Under the pieces are notes generated by a model, which was not told the origin of the DNA, made no database searches, and saw only the letters and a program-made list of their open reading frames with translations. From contig LR134362.1 in assembly GCA_900637275.1 (NCBI GenBank), positions 310,001 through 374,000 on the forward strand: a DNA stretch of 64,000 nt, in the 5' to 3' direction. This document shows, one piece after another, positions 27,092 through 34,917 of the stretch (position 1 is the stretch's first letter; the number at the start of each line of letters is the position of its first letter). The stretch comes from [Pasteurella] aerogenes (GTDB lineage Bacteria; Pseudomonadota; Gammaproteobacteria; Enterobacterales; Pasteurellaceae). The position numbers and the translations under genes are program-made.

Positions 27092-28366
27092 ATGAATTTA
27101 TACAATATCAAACACCCAGAAGAACAAGTGAATTTTGCCCAAGCGGTGCGCCAAGGCTTGGGCAAAAATCAAGGATTATTTTTTCCGCAAACTATTCTGC
27201 AATTGAGTAATATCGATGAACTATTAGCCTTGCCATTGGTAGAACGTAGTCAAAAAATCTTAGGCGCATTAATTGGCGAAGAAATTCCGGCGGATAAATT
27301 AAATACGATGGTGAAAAATGCCTTTACTTTTCCGGCGCCGGTAGTAAAAGTGGAAGAGGGTATTTATGCCTTAGAATTATTCCACGGTCCAACACTTGCC
27401 TTTAAAGATTTCGGCGGTCGTTTTATGGCGCAAGCCCTTGCCACCGTGCGAGGTGATGGAAAAATTACCATTTTAACCGCTACATCAGGCGATACCGGTG
27501 CGGCAGTGGCTCACGCATTCTATGGTTTAGAAAATATTGATGTAGTGATTTTGTATCCAAAAGGAAAAATCAGTCCGTTACAAGAAAAATTGTTCTGTAC
27601 TCTCGGCGGTAATATTCGCACGGTGGCGATTAAATCAGACTTTGACGCTTGCCAAGCCTTAGTTAAACAAGCCTTCGACGACGCAGAATTACGTCAGGCT
27701 ATCGGTTTAAATTCTGCAAACTCAATTAATATCAGTCGTTTATTGGCACAGGTTTGCTATTATTTTGAGGCGGTGGCGCAATTGCCTAAAGCCGAGCGTA
27801 ATAATTTAGTGGTTTCCGTGCCTAGCGGTAACTTTGGTAATTTAACTGCCGGTTTAATTGCGAAATCTTTAGGATTGCCAATTAAACGCTTTGTTGCATC
27901 CACGAATGCAAATGACACGGTGCCGCGTTATTTGGCTAGCGGAAAATGGGATCCAAAAGAGACGGTAGCAACCTTATCTAACGCCATGGATGTGAGTCGT
28001 CCAAACAACTGGCCACGAGTCGAAGAATTGTTTAAACGCAATGGTTGGGCATTATCTGAATTAGGTGCGGGGGCATTGACTGACGCCGAAACAGAAGAGG
28101 CGTTAAAAGCACAATATACCAAAGGCTATTTGTGCGAACCGCACGGTGCTATTGCATACCAAGTGTTGAAAGATCAATTACAAGCAGGTGAAACCGGTTT
28201 ATTCCTTTGTACTGCACATCCAGCGAAATTTAAAGAAAGCGTTGAGCGTATTTTAAATATCGAATTGCCATTGCCGGAAGCCTTGGATAAACATAACAAA
28301 TTACCATTGCTTTCAGATGAAATGGACGCCGATTTCGCGCAATTACGTGCTTATTTGTTGAAATAA
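27092..28366 (+). CDS. thrC: Threonine synthase
   Basis: A 424-residue PLP enzyme that converts O-phosphohomoserine to threonine. The cofactor lysine is K105 in LAFKDFGGRF, and the phosphate-binding loop is TATSGDTGAA near 133. Length agrees with E. coli ThrC (428). It lies 28 bases after the secreted-protein gene. With a terminator upstream of that gene, thrC depends on read-through or on a promoter within 26474-26499 or inside the upstream gene; none is obvious. Confidence 0.96.
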   Translation: MNLYNIKHPEEQVNFAQAVRQGLGKNQGLFFPQTILQLSNIDELLALPLVERSQKILGALIGEEIPADKLNTMVKNAFTFPAPVVKVEEGIYALELFHGPTLAFKDFGGRFMAQALATVRGDGKITILTATSGDTGAAVAHAFYGLENIDVVILYPKGKISPLQEKLFCTLGGNIRTVAIKSDFDACQALVKQAFDDAELRQAIGLNSANSINISRLLAQVCYYFEAVAQLPKAERNNLVVSVPSGNFGNLTAGLIAKSLGLPIKRFVASTNANDTVPRYLASGKWDPKETVATLSNAMDVSRPNNWPRVEELFKRNGWALSELGAGALTDAETEEALKAQYTKGYLCEPHGAIAYQVLKDQLQAGETGLFLCTAHPAKFKESVERILNIELPLPEALDKHNKLPLLSDEMDADFAQLRAYLLK

Positions 28367-28378
28367 TCAAACCAAATG

Positions 28379-28400
28379 GGTGGGCTTGCCCACCTTTTTT
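28379..28400 (+). terminator. Terminator of thrC
   Basis: GGTGGGC and GCCCACC form a compact hairpin followed by TTTTTT. Confidence 0.85.
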
Positions 28401-28414
28401 ATTAAGGAATTTTT

Positions 28415-28762
28415 ATGATCATCATTTACGGTATCAAAAACTGCGACACCGTGAAAAAAGCCCTAAAATGGCTTGCAGATCACGATATTGAGTACAAACT
28501 TCACGATTACCGTTTGGACGGTTTAGACCCGAATTTTTTAGCTCAAGCAGAAAATCAATTTGGTTGGGAAAACTTGGTTAATAAACGTAGCACTACGTGG
28601 CGTAATCTTGATGAAAATATCAAAAAAACGCTCGATAAAACCACCGCACTTCGTGTTTTAGCGGAACAACCTACTTTGATTAAACGCCCAATTATCCTAC
28701 AAGATAACATCGCATTGATTGGGTTTAATGAAAAAGATTATGCAGAAACGCTGGTGGCGTAA
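28415..28762 (+). CDS. yffB: ArsC/Spx-family protein YffB
   Basis: A 115-residue thioredoxin-fold protein of the arsenate reductase-like family. It has a single N-terminal cysteine, C10 in KNCDTVKKAL, and the conserved IKRPII block near 88. E. coli yffB also precedes dapE. Its function is not established; glutathione-dependent reductase activity has been suggested for the family. Its end overlaps the next reading frame. Confidence 0.9.
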   Translation: MIIIYGIKNCDTVKKALKWLADHDIEYKLHDYRLDGLDPNFLAQAENQFGWENLVNKRSTTWRNLDENIKKTLDKTTALRVLAEQPTLIKRPIILQDNIALIGFNEKDYAETLVA

Positions 28763-29072
28763 AACTACTCGTTCATTATTTTGGTTGTGTTGTATTAATG
28801 CAATTATTGCGTTACTCCTTGCTTATTTATCATTGGATTTTGCTTATCCTAATGTTCATGAATATGTTGAATATGGCTGGTGTGATGTGGCATTAACCGC
28901 AGAGCAATGTGATGAAAGCATTACGTCATGGAGGATTTTCTTTCATAGTTTTTATGTTATTTGGCTTTGTTTCACCATTTTCGGCTTAGTAATACTCTCT
29001 GTAATGAGCGGTATTGGGTTTATTGTAAAATTTATCACAGCACAACATTATTTCTCTCGGAAAATTAAATGA
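28740..29072 (+). CDS. Small membrane protein of unknown function
   Basis: About 110 residues with two likely membrane helices near 13-31 and 75-100 and a short loop between them that includes two cysteines (GWCDVALTAEQC). I do not recognise the family. The start overlaps yffB by 23 bases; in-frame alternatives are ATG 28728 and TTG 28719. The stop overlaps the dapE start as ATGA. The overlaps at both ends support a real, translationally coupled gene. Confidence 0.65.
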   Translation: MQKRWWRKTTRSLFWLCCINAIIALLLAYLSLDFAYPNVHEYVEYGWCDVALTAEQCDESITSWRIFFHSFYVIWLCFTIFGLVILSVMSGIGFIVKFITAQHYFSRKIK

Positions 29073-30199
29073 AAAACGAAATTATCAATCTTGCACAAAA
29101 TTTAATTCGCCGTCCGTCTATTTCCCCTGATGACCAAGGTTGTCAGCAAATGATTGCGGAACGTTTGGCAAATTTAGGCTTTGAAATCGAATGGATGAAT
29201 TTTGGTGAAACTACCAATTTATGGGCAAAACACGGTTCAACCCAGCCTTTAGTGGCGTTTGCAGGACATACGGACGTTGTGCCAACTGGGGATGAAAGCC
29301 AATGGCAGTATGCGCCTTTTAGCGCAGAAATTGTTGGTGATATGCTGTATGGACGAGGGGCGGCGGATATGAAAGGTTCCCTTGCGGCGATGATTGTTGC
29401 GGCGGAAGAATATGTGAAAACCAATCCGAACCATAAAGGGACTATTGCCTTTTTAATCACTTCAGATGAAGAAGCCGCGGCTAAAGATGGGACAACCAAA
29501 GTGGTAGATGCCTTAATGGCACGTGGCGAATTGATTGATTATTGCATGGTGGGTGAACCGTCCAGCAGCCAAACACTGGGCGATATTGTGAAAAACGGTC
29601 GCCGCGGTTCGATTACGGGCAACCTTTATATTCAAGGCATTCAAGGGCATGTAGCCTATCCTCATTTAGCCGAAAATCCAGTGCATAAAGCCGCTCCATT
29701 TTTAACAGAATTAACGCAATATCAATGGGATAAGGGTAATGAGTTTTTTCCACCGACAAGTTTGCAAATTGCGAATATTCAAGCCGGTACAGGTAGTAAT
29801 AATGTGATCCCTGGCGAACTTTATGTGCAATTTAATCTGCGTTATTGCACCGAAGTGACGGACGAAATGATCAAAGATAAAGTGGCAGAAATGCTACAAA
29901 AACATGATTTGAAATATCGCATTGAGTGGAATTTATCAGGTAAACCATTCCTAACTAAACCAAATAAATTAGTAAAAGCGGTGGTAGACAGTCTTGAACA
30001 AGTTGTTGGTATTACACCCAAATTGGATACCGGTGGCGGTACATCAGACGCCCGTTTCATTGCGTTAATGGGCGGCGAAGTGGTGGAATTAGGACCGTTA
30101 AATGCCACTATCCATAAAGTGAATGAATGCGTTAGCATACCTGATTTAGTGACGCTAGGTGATGTTTATAAACAAATGTTGGTTAATCTTTTAGATTAG
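29069..30199 (+). CDS. dapE: Succinyl-diaminopimelate desuccinylase
   Basis: A 376-residue M20-family zinc enzyme of lysine and peptidoglycan precursor synthesis. Metal and catalytic residues appear in FAGHTDVVP near residue 64, GRGAADMKGSLA near 93, DEEAAA near 132 (catalytic Glu pair) and the C-terminal NATIHKVNE near 347. Length matches E. coli (375). It overlaps the preceding small membrane gene by four bases, so translation is probably coupled. Confidence 0.96.
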   Translation: MKNEIINLAQNLIRRPSISPDDQGCQQMIAERLANLGFEIEWMNFGETTNLWAKHGSTQPLVAFAGHTDVVPTGDESQWQYAPFSAEIVGDMLYGRGAADMKGSLAAMIVAAEEYVKTNPNHKGTIAFLITSDEEAAAKDGTTKVVDALMARGELIDYCMVGEPSSSQTLGDIVKNGRRGSITGNLYIQGIQGHVAYPHLAENPVHKAAPFLTELTQYQWDKGNEFFPPTSLQIANIQAGTGSNNVIPGELYVQFNLRYCTEVTDEMIKDKVAEMLQKHDLKYRIEWNLSGKPFLTKPNKLVKAVVDSLEQVVGITPKLDTGGGTSDARFIALMGGEVVELGPLNATIHKVNECVSIPDLVTLGDVYKQMLVNLLD

Positions 30200-30202
30200 C
30201 TG

Positions 30203-30273
30203 TAGGGACACCGTGCGAGTGTTCATAACCATATTTAAACTAATTTGCGAACACACGCACGGGTGTTCCCACG
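30203..30273. repeat. Imperfect inverted repeat between dapE and the VanY-like gene
   Basis: Arms at about 30203-30224 and 30249-30272 (GTAGGGACAC... with ...GGGTGTTCCC) pair over roughly 20 bp with a few mismatches around an A/T-rich centre. There is no T run. It looks like a small dispersed repeat, but only one copy occurs in this window. Confidence 0.5.
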
Positions 30274-30280
30274 ATGAATA

Positions 30281-30961
30281 ATGATACTAACAAACGAACA
30301 ACTTACAGGTAAATCCCGTACCCATTTGGTGAATTTACCTTGTCCCCATTCGCCGAACCATTTTTTGCAACCTCAGGCAATGAAAGCCTTTCAAGGGCTG
30401 CAAAAAAGTGCGGTGGAAAATGGCTTTAATTTGCAACCGGCAAGCAGTTTCCGTGATTTCCAACGTCAACAGATGATTTGGAATGGCAAGTTTAATGGCG
30501 AGCGCAAAGTGCATGATGATGACGGAAATGCTTTAGATTTGACCGCACTTTCTGATTGGGAAAAATGTCAGGCGATTTTGCGTTGGTCGGCGTTGCCAGG
30601 TGCTAGTCGGCATCATTGGGGAACGGAGGTGGATATTTTTGATCCGGATTTATTGCCGCTGGGACAGTCGTTGCAACTTGAGCCTTGGGAATATGAAAAG
30701 TGCGGTTATTTTTTTGAATTAAGTCAATGGCTACAAGAAAATTTAGCGCGTTTTGATTTCGCCTTACCGTTTTTAGCATTAGCTGATGAGATAAAAATTG
30801 GGCGCGAGCCTTGGCATATTAGCTATTTGCCGCTAGCCGAAATGGCCCAACAACAATTTTCTGCCGATTGCTTGAATTGGGCGTGGGATGGGGAACTTAT
30901 CGCGGGAAAATCGGTCTTAGTTGAGCATTTTGAGCAAATTTTTCGTGAATTTATGGTTTGA
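30281..30961 (+). CDS. VanY-like D-Ala-D-Ala carboxypeptidase family protein (M15B)
   Basis: A 226-residue putative metallopeptidase. The M15 zinc site is complete: H111 and D118 in SRHHWGTEVD, plus E176 and H179 in REPWHIS. The upstream conserved SSFRDFQRQ near residue 55 also fits. Members trim the terminal D-alanine of peptidoglycan stems. No signal peptide or membrane segment is visible, so export or a cytoplasmic role is unclear. Three uptake-signal cores lie inside the gene. It is followed by psiE after 15 bases. Confidence 0.8.
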   Translation: MILTNEQLTGKSRTHLVNLPCPHSPNHFLQPQAMKAFQGLQKSAVENGFNLQPASSFRDFQRQQMIWNGKFNGERKVHDDDGNALDLTALSDWEKCQAILRWSALPGASRHHWGTEVDIFDPDLLPLGQSLQLEPWEYEKCGYFFELSQWLQENLARFDFALPFLALADEIKIGREPWHISYLPLAEMAQQQFSADCLNWAWDGELIAGKSVLVEHFEQIFREFMV

Positions 30962-30976
30962 TAATGGGGCATAGAA

Positions 30977-31402
30977 ATGGATAAGCTGGGAGCAGAAGAT
31001 AACCACAGTCAATTTGGCAAAAGCATTGCAAGTTTGTTGCAATGGGTGCTGAATATTTCCTTGATTATTTTAGCAGGCATTTTGGTGATTTTTTTAGGGC
31101 TAGAAACCTATGAATTGGCGCTAGTTCTATTTAATTCATCAAAAGAAGCATCTTATTTGTTGATTGAAAAAATCGTCGTGTATTTTCTCTATTTTGAGTT
31201 TTTAGCCTTAATTGTGAAATATTTCAAAACCAACTATCATTTCCCACTGCGTTATTTTTTATATATTGGGATCACCGCGATGATTCGTTTGATTATTGTG
31301 GATCATTCCAGTCCAACCAGCACATTATTATTTGCTTGTGCAATTTTGGTCATGGTGCTTGCGCTGTTTTTAGTCAGTTCGGATCGATTGAGAAAAAGTT
31401 AA
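30977..31402 (+). CDS. psiE: PsiE-family membrane protein
   Basis: A 141-residue inner-membrane protein with about four helices. It matches E. coli PsiE (phosphate-starvation-inducible E), notably VVYFLYFEFLALIVKYF near residue 67 and FPLRYFLYIGITAMIRLIIV near 90. Function is unknown. No Pho box is visible close upstream; it appears to be transcribed with the VanY-like gene and nudF. Confidence 0.88.
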   Translation: MDKLGAEDNHSQFGKSIASLLQWVLNISLIILAGILVIFLGLETYELALVLFNSSKEASYLLIEKIVVYFLYFEFLALIVKYFKTNYHFPLRYFLYIGITAMIRLIIVDHSSPTSTLLFACAILVMVLALFLVSSDRLRKS

Positions 31403-31421
31403 TTTTGTAATGAGGGATAAC

Positions 31422-32045
31422 ATGGATAATTTTCAACAATTTTCACAACAAGATATTCAAATTGTTGCGGATGAAGTGGTTTATGACGGTTTTTTTAAAT
31501 TAAAAAAAATTCAGTTTAAACATAAGTTATTTGCCGGCGGTATGAGCGGTGTGGTAACGCGGGAAGTGCTGTATAAAGGGGCCGCATCTGCAGTGATCGC
31601 CTATGATCCGGTGCTGGATACGGTCGTGTTGGTAGAACAGGTACGTATTGGTGCTTATGATCCTAAGCTGGCACAATCGCCTTGGTTATTAGAATTAATT
31701 GCAGGTATGGTAGAACAGGGTGAGCAACCGGATGAAGTCGCGTTGCGCGAAAGTGAAGAGGAAGCGGGAGTGCAGGTAAGCCATTTGCAACACGCGTTAA
31801 GTGTTTGGGATAGCCCGGGTGGCGTGATTGAACGTATTCATTTATTTGCTGGCAAAGTGGATAGTCGTACCGCAAAAGGACTGCATGGATTAGCGGAAGA
31901 ACATGAGGATATTCGTGTTCATGTGGTGAAACGCGAAACCGCATATCAGTGGGTTTGTGAGGGAAAAATTGACAATGGTATTGCGGTCATGGGCTTGCAA
32001 TGGTTGCAGCTAAATTATGCCAATCTACAAAAACAATGGTTATAA
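31422..32045 (+). CDS. nudF: ADP-ribose pyrophosphatase (Nudix)
   Basis: A 207-residue Nudix hydrolase that splits ADP-ribose to AMP and ribose-5-phosphate. The Nudix box is GMVEQGEQPDEVALRESEEE near residue 97, and the C-terminal EEHEDIRVHVV block near 166 matches NudF. I chose ATG 31422 because GAGGG lies at the correct distance; an in-frame ATG four codons upstream is possible. In E. coli nudF lies beside cpdA, as here. Confidence 0.92.
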   Translation: MDNFQQFSQQDIQIVADEVVYDGFFKLKKIQFKHKLFAGGMSGVVTREVLYKGAASAVIAYDPVLDTVVLVEQVRIGAYDPKLAQSPWLLELIAGMVEQGEQPDEVALRESEEEAGVQVSHLQHALSVWDSPGGVIERIHLFAGKVDSRTAKGLHGLAEEHEDIRVHVVKRETAYQWVCEGKIDNGIAVMGLQWLQLNYANLQKQWL

Positions 32046-32047
32046 AA

Positions 32048-32104
32048 TGTGACCTAGCTTTGATTTTTGAAATAAAAAAGCATAAAAATATGACACAGCT
32101 AACA
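32048..32104 (+). promoter_or_regulatory. Two weak CRP-like sites before cpdA
   Basis: TGTGACCTAGCTTTGA (32048-32063) and TATGACACAGCTAACA (32089-32104) each keep one good half-site; the centres are 41 bases apart, similar to the manX pair. Functional binding is uncertain. Confidence 0.3.
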
Positions 32105-32190
32105 TTTTTAGATTTTTTCTCGTGCATTTATTTCTAAAACACGTAACTTATAAGAAGCTTCAAATTTTAATATTAGGGTAGGAGTTTACT

Positions 32191-33021
32191 TTGTTAAATA
32201 CTTATGTCTATTCGACCAACGATTCTGTTATTCGTTTGGTTCAGGTGACGGACCCTCATCTTTTTAAGGATACCAATGGCGAACTGCTGGGGATTAATAC
32301 GCAAGCCAGTTTTAATCAAGTATTAAGCGAAATTAAACAGAGCAATTTTAATTATGATTTTGTATTGGCAACGGGCGATTTGGTGCAAGACAGCAGTGAT
32401 GAGGGGTACTTTCATTTTTGCGAGAGCGTAAAACAATTGGGAAAGATGGTTTTTTGGATACCGGGAAATCATGATTTTCAACCTAAGATGTTTGATATTT
32501 TAAATCGGGAGCAGGAAAATATTTGTTCTAAGAAGCATATTTTGCTTGGTGAGCATTGGCAAATCCTGATGCTGGATAGTCAAGTTTATGGTGTACCACA
32601 TGGACAGCTTGGGCAATATCAAATTGATTGGTTGTTGGCAAAATTAAAGGAATATCCGGAACGTTATTCCTTGGTTGTGTTACATCACCATATTTTATCT
32701 ACGAATTCAGCCTGGCTAGATCAGCATAATTTACGTAATTCTCATGATTTAGCTTATGCGCTGTCACCTTTTAATAACGTGAAAGGCATTTTATATGGGC
32801 ATATTCATCAAGAGGTGGACGGAGAATGGAACGGTTACAAAGTGATGGCAACGCCTTCCACCTGCATTCAGTTCAAGCCGGATAGTAATAATTTTGCCTT
32901 GGATGTTTTGCAGCCTGGTTGGCGGGAGATTTCGTTGCATCCCGATGGGCGGATTAGTTCACAAGTGAAACGCATTCAACAGGCGAAATTTTTGCCGAAT
33001 ATGCTTAGTGAAGGATATTAA
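32191..33021 (+). CDS. cpdA: 3',5'-cyclic AMP phosphodiesterase, UUG start
   Basis: A 276-residue calcineurin-type metallophosphoesterase that hydrolyses cAMP. All metal motifs are visible: DPHL near residue 21, GDLVQD near 63, GNHD near 93, HHH near 164 and GHIHQE near 203. Length equals E. coli CpdA (275). The start is TTG with a clear ribosome site (AGGAG) six bases upstream. It opposes cyaA in setting the cAMP level. A terminator follows at 33047. Confidence 0.94.
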   Translation: MLNTYVYSTNDSVIRLVQVTDPHLFKDTNGELLGINTQASFNQVLSEIKQSNFNYDFVLATGDLVQDSSDEGYFHFCESVKQLGKMVFWIPGNHDFQPKMFDILNREQENICSKKHILLGEHWQILMLDSQVYGVPHGQLGQYQIDWLLAKLKEYPERYSLVVLHHHILSTNSAWLDQHNLRNSHDLAYALSPFNNVKGILYGHIHQEVDGEWNGYKVMATPSTCIQFKPDSNNFALDVLQPGWREISLHPDGRISSQVKRIQQAKFLPNMLSEGY

Positions 33022-33046
33022 TAAATCTAAAATAACCATCGTAATG

Positions 33047-33075
33047 AGGGATAGCGTAAGCTATCCTTTGTTTTT
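33047..33075 (+). terminator. Terminator of cpdA
   Basis: GGATAGC (33049-33055) pairs with GCTATCC (33060-33066) around GTAA, followed by TTTGTTTTT. The rest of 33076-33241 shows no gene; it repeats CAATCTTGCT twice. Confidence 0.7.
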
Positions 33076-33241
33076 GCACGGATTTTTTATTGATGTTTAA
33101 GGCTATTTCCATAAAGGAAAGAGTCTATTTATCAAGCAATGGTTTATTTGTTATCTAATTCTTTCTACAATCTTGCTCACGATATCTAAGTGGAGAAGCA
33201 ATCTTGCTTAAAGTAACCACTGACTAACAAGGGAGCAAATA

Positions 33242-33931
33242 ATGTTTTATGTGAGAAAAGCGAATGAACGAGGACACGCTAATCACGGTTGGTTAGATAC
33301 CAATCATTCTTTTTCATTCGATACTTATTACGATCCGCGGTTTATGGGATTTTCCGATTTACGTGTTATCAATGAAGACAGAATTAAACCTGGTTTTGGG
33401 TTTGGAGCGCATCCGCACAATAATATGGAAATTTTGTCTTATGTATTGCAAGGCGCTATTGCACACAAAGATAGCATGGGAAATGTCCAAGAATTAAAAG
33501 CCGGTGAAGTACAAATTATGTCGGCGGGGACTGGTGTTGTTCATTCGGAATATAATCCGAGAGATGATGAAGAATTGCATTTTTATCAAATATGGATTCA
33601 ACCGAGTGTCAGAAATATTCAACCGCGCTATGATCAAAAAGCTTTTGCCAATAAAGAAGGAGCGACATTGCTTCTATCGCCTGAAGCAGAAGGAGACTCT
33701 TTTAAAGTTTATCAAGATATGAAACTGTGGCGCTATCAATTAAAAGCCAACCAGCAAGAAACGATTGACCTTAACCGAAAACGTAATTATTGGTTACAGA
33801 TGGTGAAAGGAGAAATCACCGTTGGTGGTCAAAAAGTGACAACCAGTGATGGTGTTGCAATTAGTAAAGAAAATGCAGCAGCGATTGAAACGTCAACGGA
33901 TGCTGAATTTTTATTCTTTGATTTAGCATAG
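33242..33931 (+). CDS. yhhW: Pirin-family protein YhhW
   Basis: A 229-residue bicupin of the pirin family, strongly similar to E. coli YhhW. The iron ligands H57, H59, H101 and E103 are visible in GAHPHNNME and GVVHSEYN. E. coli YhhW has quercetinase activity in vitro; the natural substrate is unknown. GGGAG precedes the ATG. Single-gene unit ending at a shared terminator with the convergent EamA transporter. Confidence 0.92.
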   Translation: MFYVRKANERGHANHGWLDTNHSFSFDTYYDPRFMGFSDLRVINEDRIKPGFGFGAHPHNNMEILSYVLQGAIAHKDSMGNVQELKAGEVQIMSAGTGVVHSEYNPRDDEELHFYQIWIQPSVRNIQPRYDQKAFANKEGATLLLSPEAEGDSFKVYQDMKLWRYQLKANQQETIDLNRKRNYWLQMVKGEITVGGQKVTTSDGVAISKENAAAIETSTDAEFLFFDLA

Positions 33932-33953
33932 TTTTCAGTTTGTATAATAAAAA

Positions 33954-33990
33954 ACACCGTATTTTTGAAAATGCGGTGTCTTGTTTGAGA
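33954..33990. terminator. Terminator between yhhW and the EamA gene
   Basis: ACACCGTAT pairs with ATGCGGTGT (one G-T) around TTTTGAAA, with A-rich and T-rich flanks, so it may work in both directions. Confidence 0.65.
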
Positions 33991-34010
33991 TAAATTGAAC
34001 GAATGAAGAT

Positions 34011-34889
34011 TTACCCCGCCACCACTAATATCGCGGCAATCACAATCAATATCAAACCGGTAATATCGTTTATTTTTAATTTCTCTTTGAAAATAAAATG
34101 TGAAATCATCAGCATAAAAAACACTTCCACTTGCCCTAAGGTTTTGACGAAGGCCACATCGTTTAAGCTCATGGCGTTAAACCAACCAAAAGAGCCTAAA
34201 AAGGAAAAAACGCTGGTAGCAATGGCAAGTTTAGGGCGTTGTAATAAGCCGATGAGGGTAGGGCGATCTTTGATTAATAAGTAGATCACCAACATAATCG
34301 TTTCTAACGTGATAACGGAAAACAATACCCAAGCGGCGGAAAAAAGATAATGAATATGCAATTGCAAACTGGCTTCTCTGACCCATAAAGAGGTTAAGGC
34401 AAACCCTAAGCCACTGCCAAAACCGAGTAGCAATGTTTCCCATGAAATATACCGCAGTTGACGGATTCCGGTGAGCAAAAATACCGCAATACCGCCGATT
34501 AAGACGCCAATCCAACCGATAAAACTCATGGCGGTGGAAAAAAATAGAACGCCTAATACAGCGGCGATTACCGCCTCGCTTTTTGCCAATCCCACCCCGA
34601 TGGCATAGTTTTTTAAATGGAATAATTTGACCATCAACACGGTTGCACTAATTTGCGCTAAAGATGCGCCCAGTACGTATAAATAAAATAATCCGCTAAA
34701 TTGCGGCGCTGCTGGTTGTGGTTGAGTGTGATAGAGAAAAAAGAGGTAACCGGCGGAAATGGGAACCGCGTAGAAAAAGCGCGCTAAGGTAACGCCTAAA
34801 GCGGCAATTTCATTGCTTAGTTGTTTTTGAAAGGCATTGCGTCCCGCTTGTGCGCAAGCGGCTAGCAATGTAAACCAAATCCAAGTCAT
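34011..34889 (-). CDS. EamA/DMT-family transporter
   Basis: A 292-residue protein with ten predicted membrane helices arranged as two repeats, as in the drug/metabolite transporter superfamily. The second half contains VAFVKTLGQVEVFFMLMISH near residue 240, typical of EamA domains. Substrate cannot be told from sequence. It starts 28 bases after ubiF on the same strand and probably belongs to the same transcript. Confidence 0.85.
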   Translation of the reverse strand: MTWIWFTLLAACAQAGRNAFQKQLSNEIAALGVTLARFFYAVPISAGYLFFLYHTQPQPAAPQFSGLFYLYVLGASLAQISATVLMVKLFHLKNYAIGVGLAKSEAVIAAVLGVLFFSTAMSFIGWIGVLIGGIAVFLLTGIRQLRYISWETLLLGFGSGLGFALTSLWVREASLQLHIHYLFSAAWVLFSVITLETIMLVIYLLIKDRPTLIGLLQRPKLAIATSVFSFLGSFGWFNAMSLNDVAFVKTLGQVEVFFMLMISHFIFKEKLKINDITGLILIVIAAILVVAG

Positions 34890-34917
34890 TTATTACGCTC
34901 TCTTTTTTATTACATGA

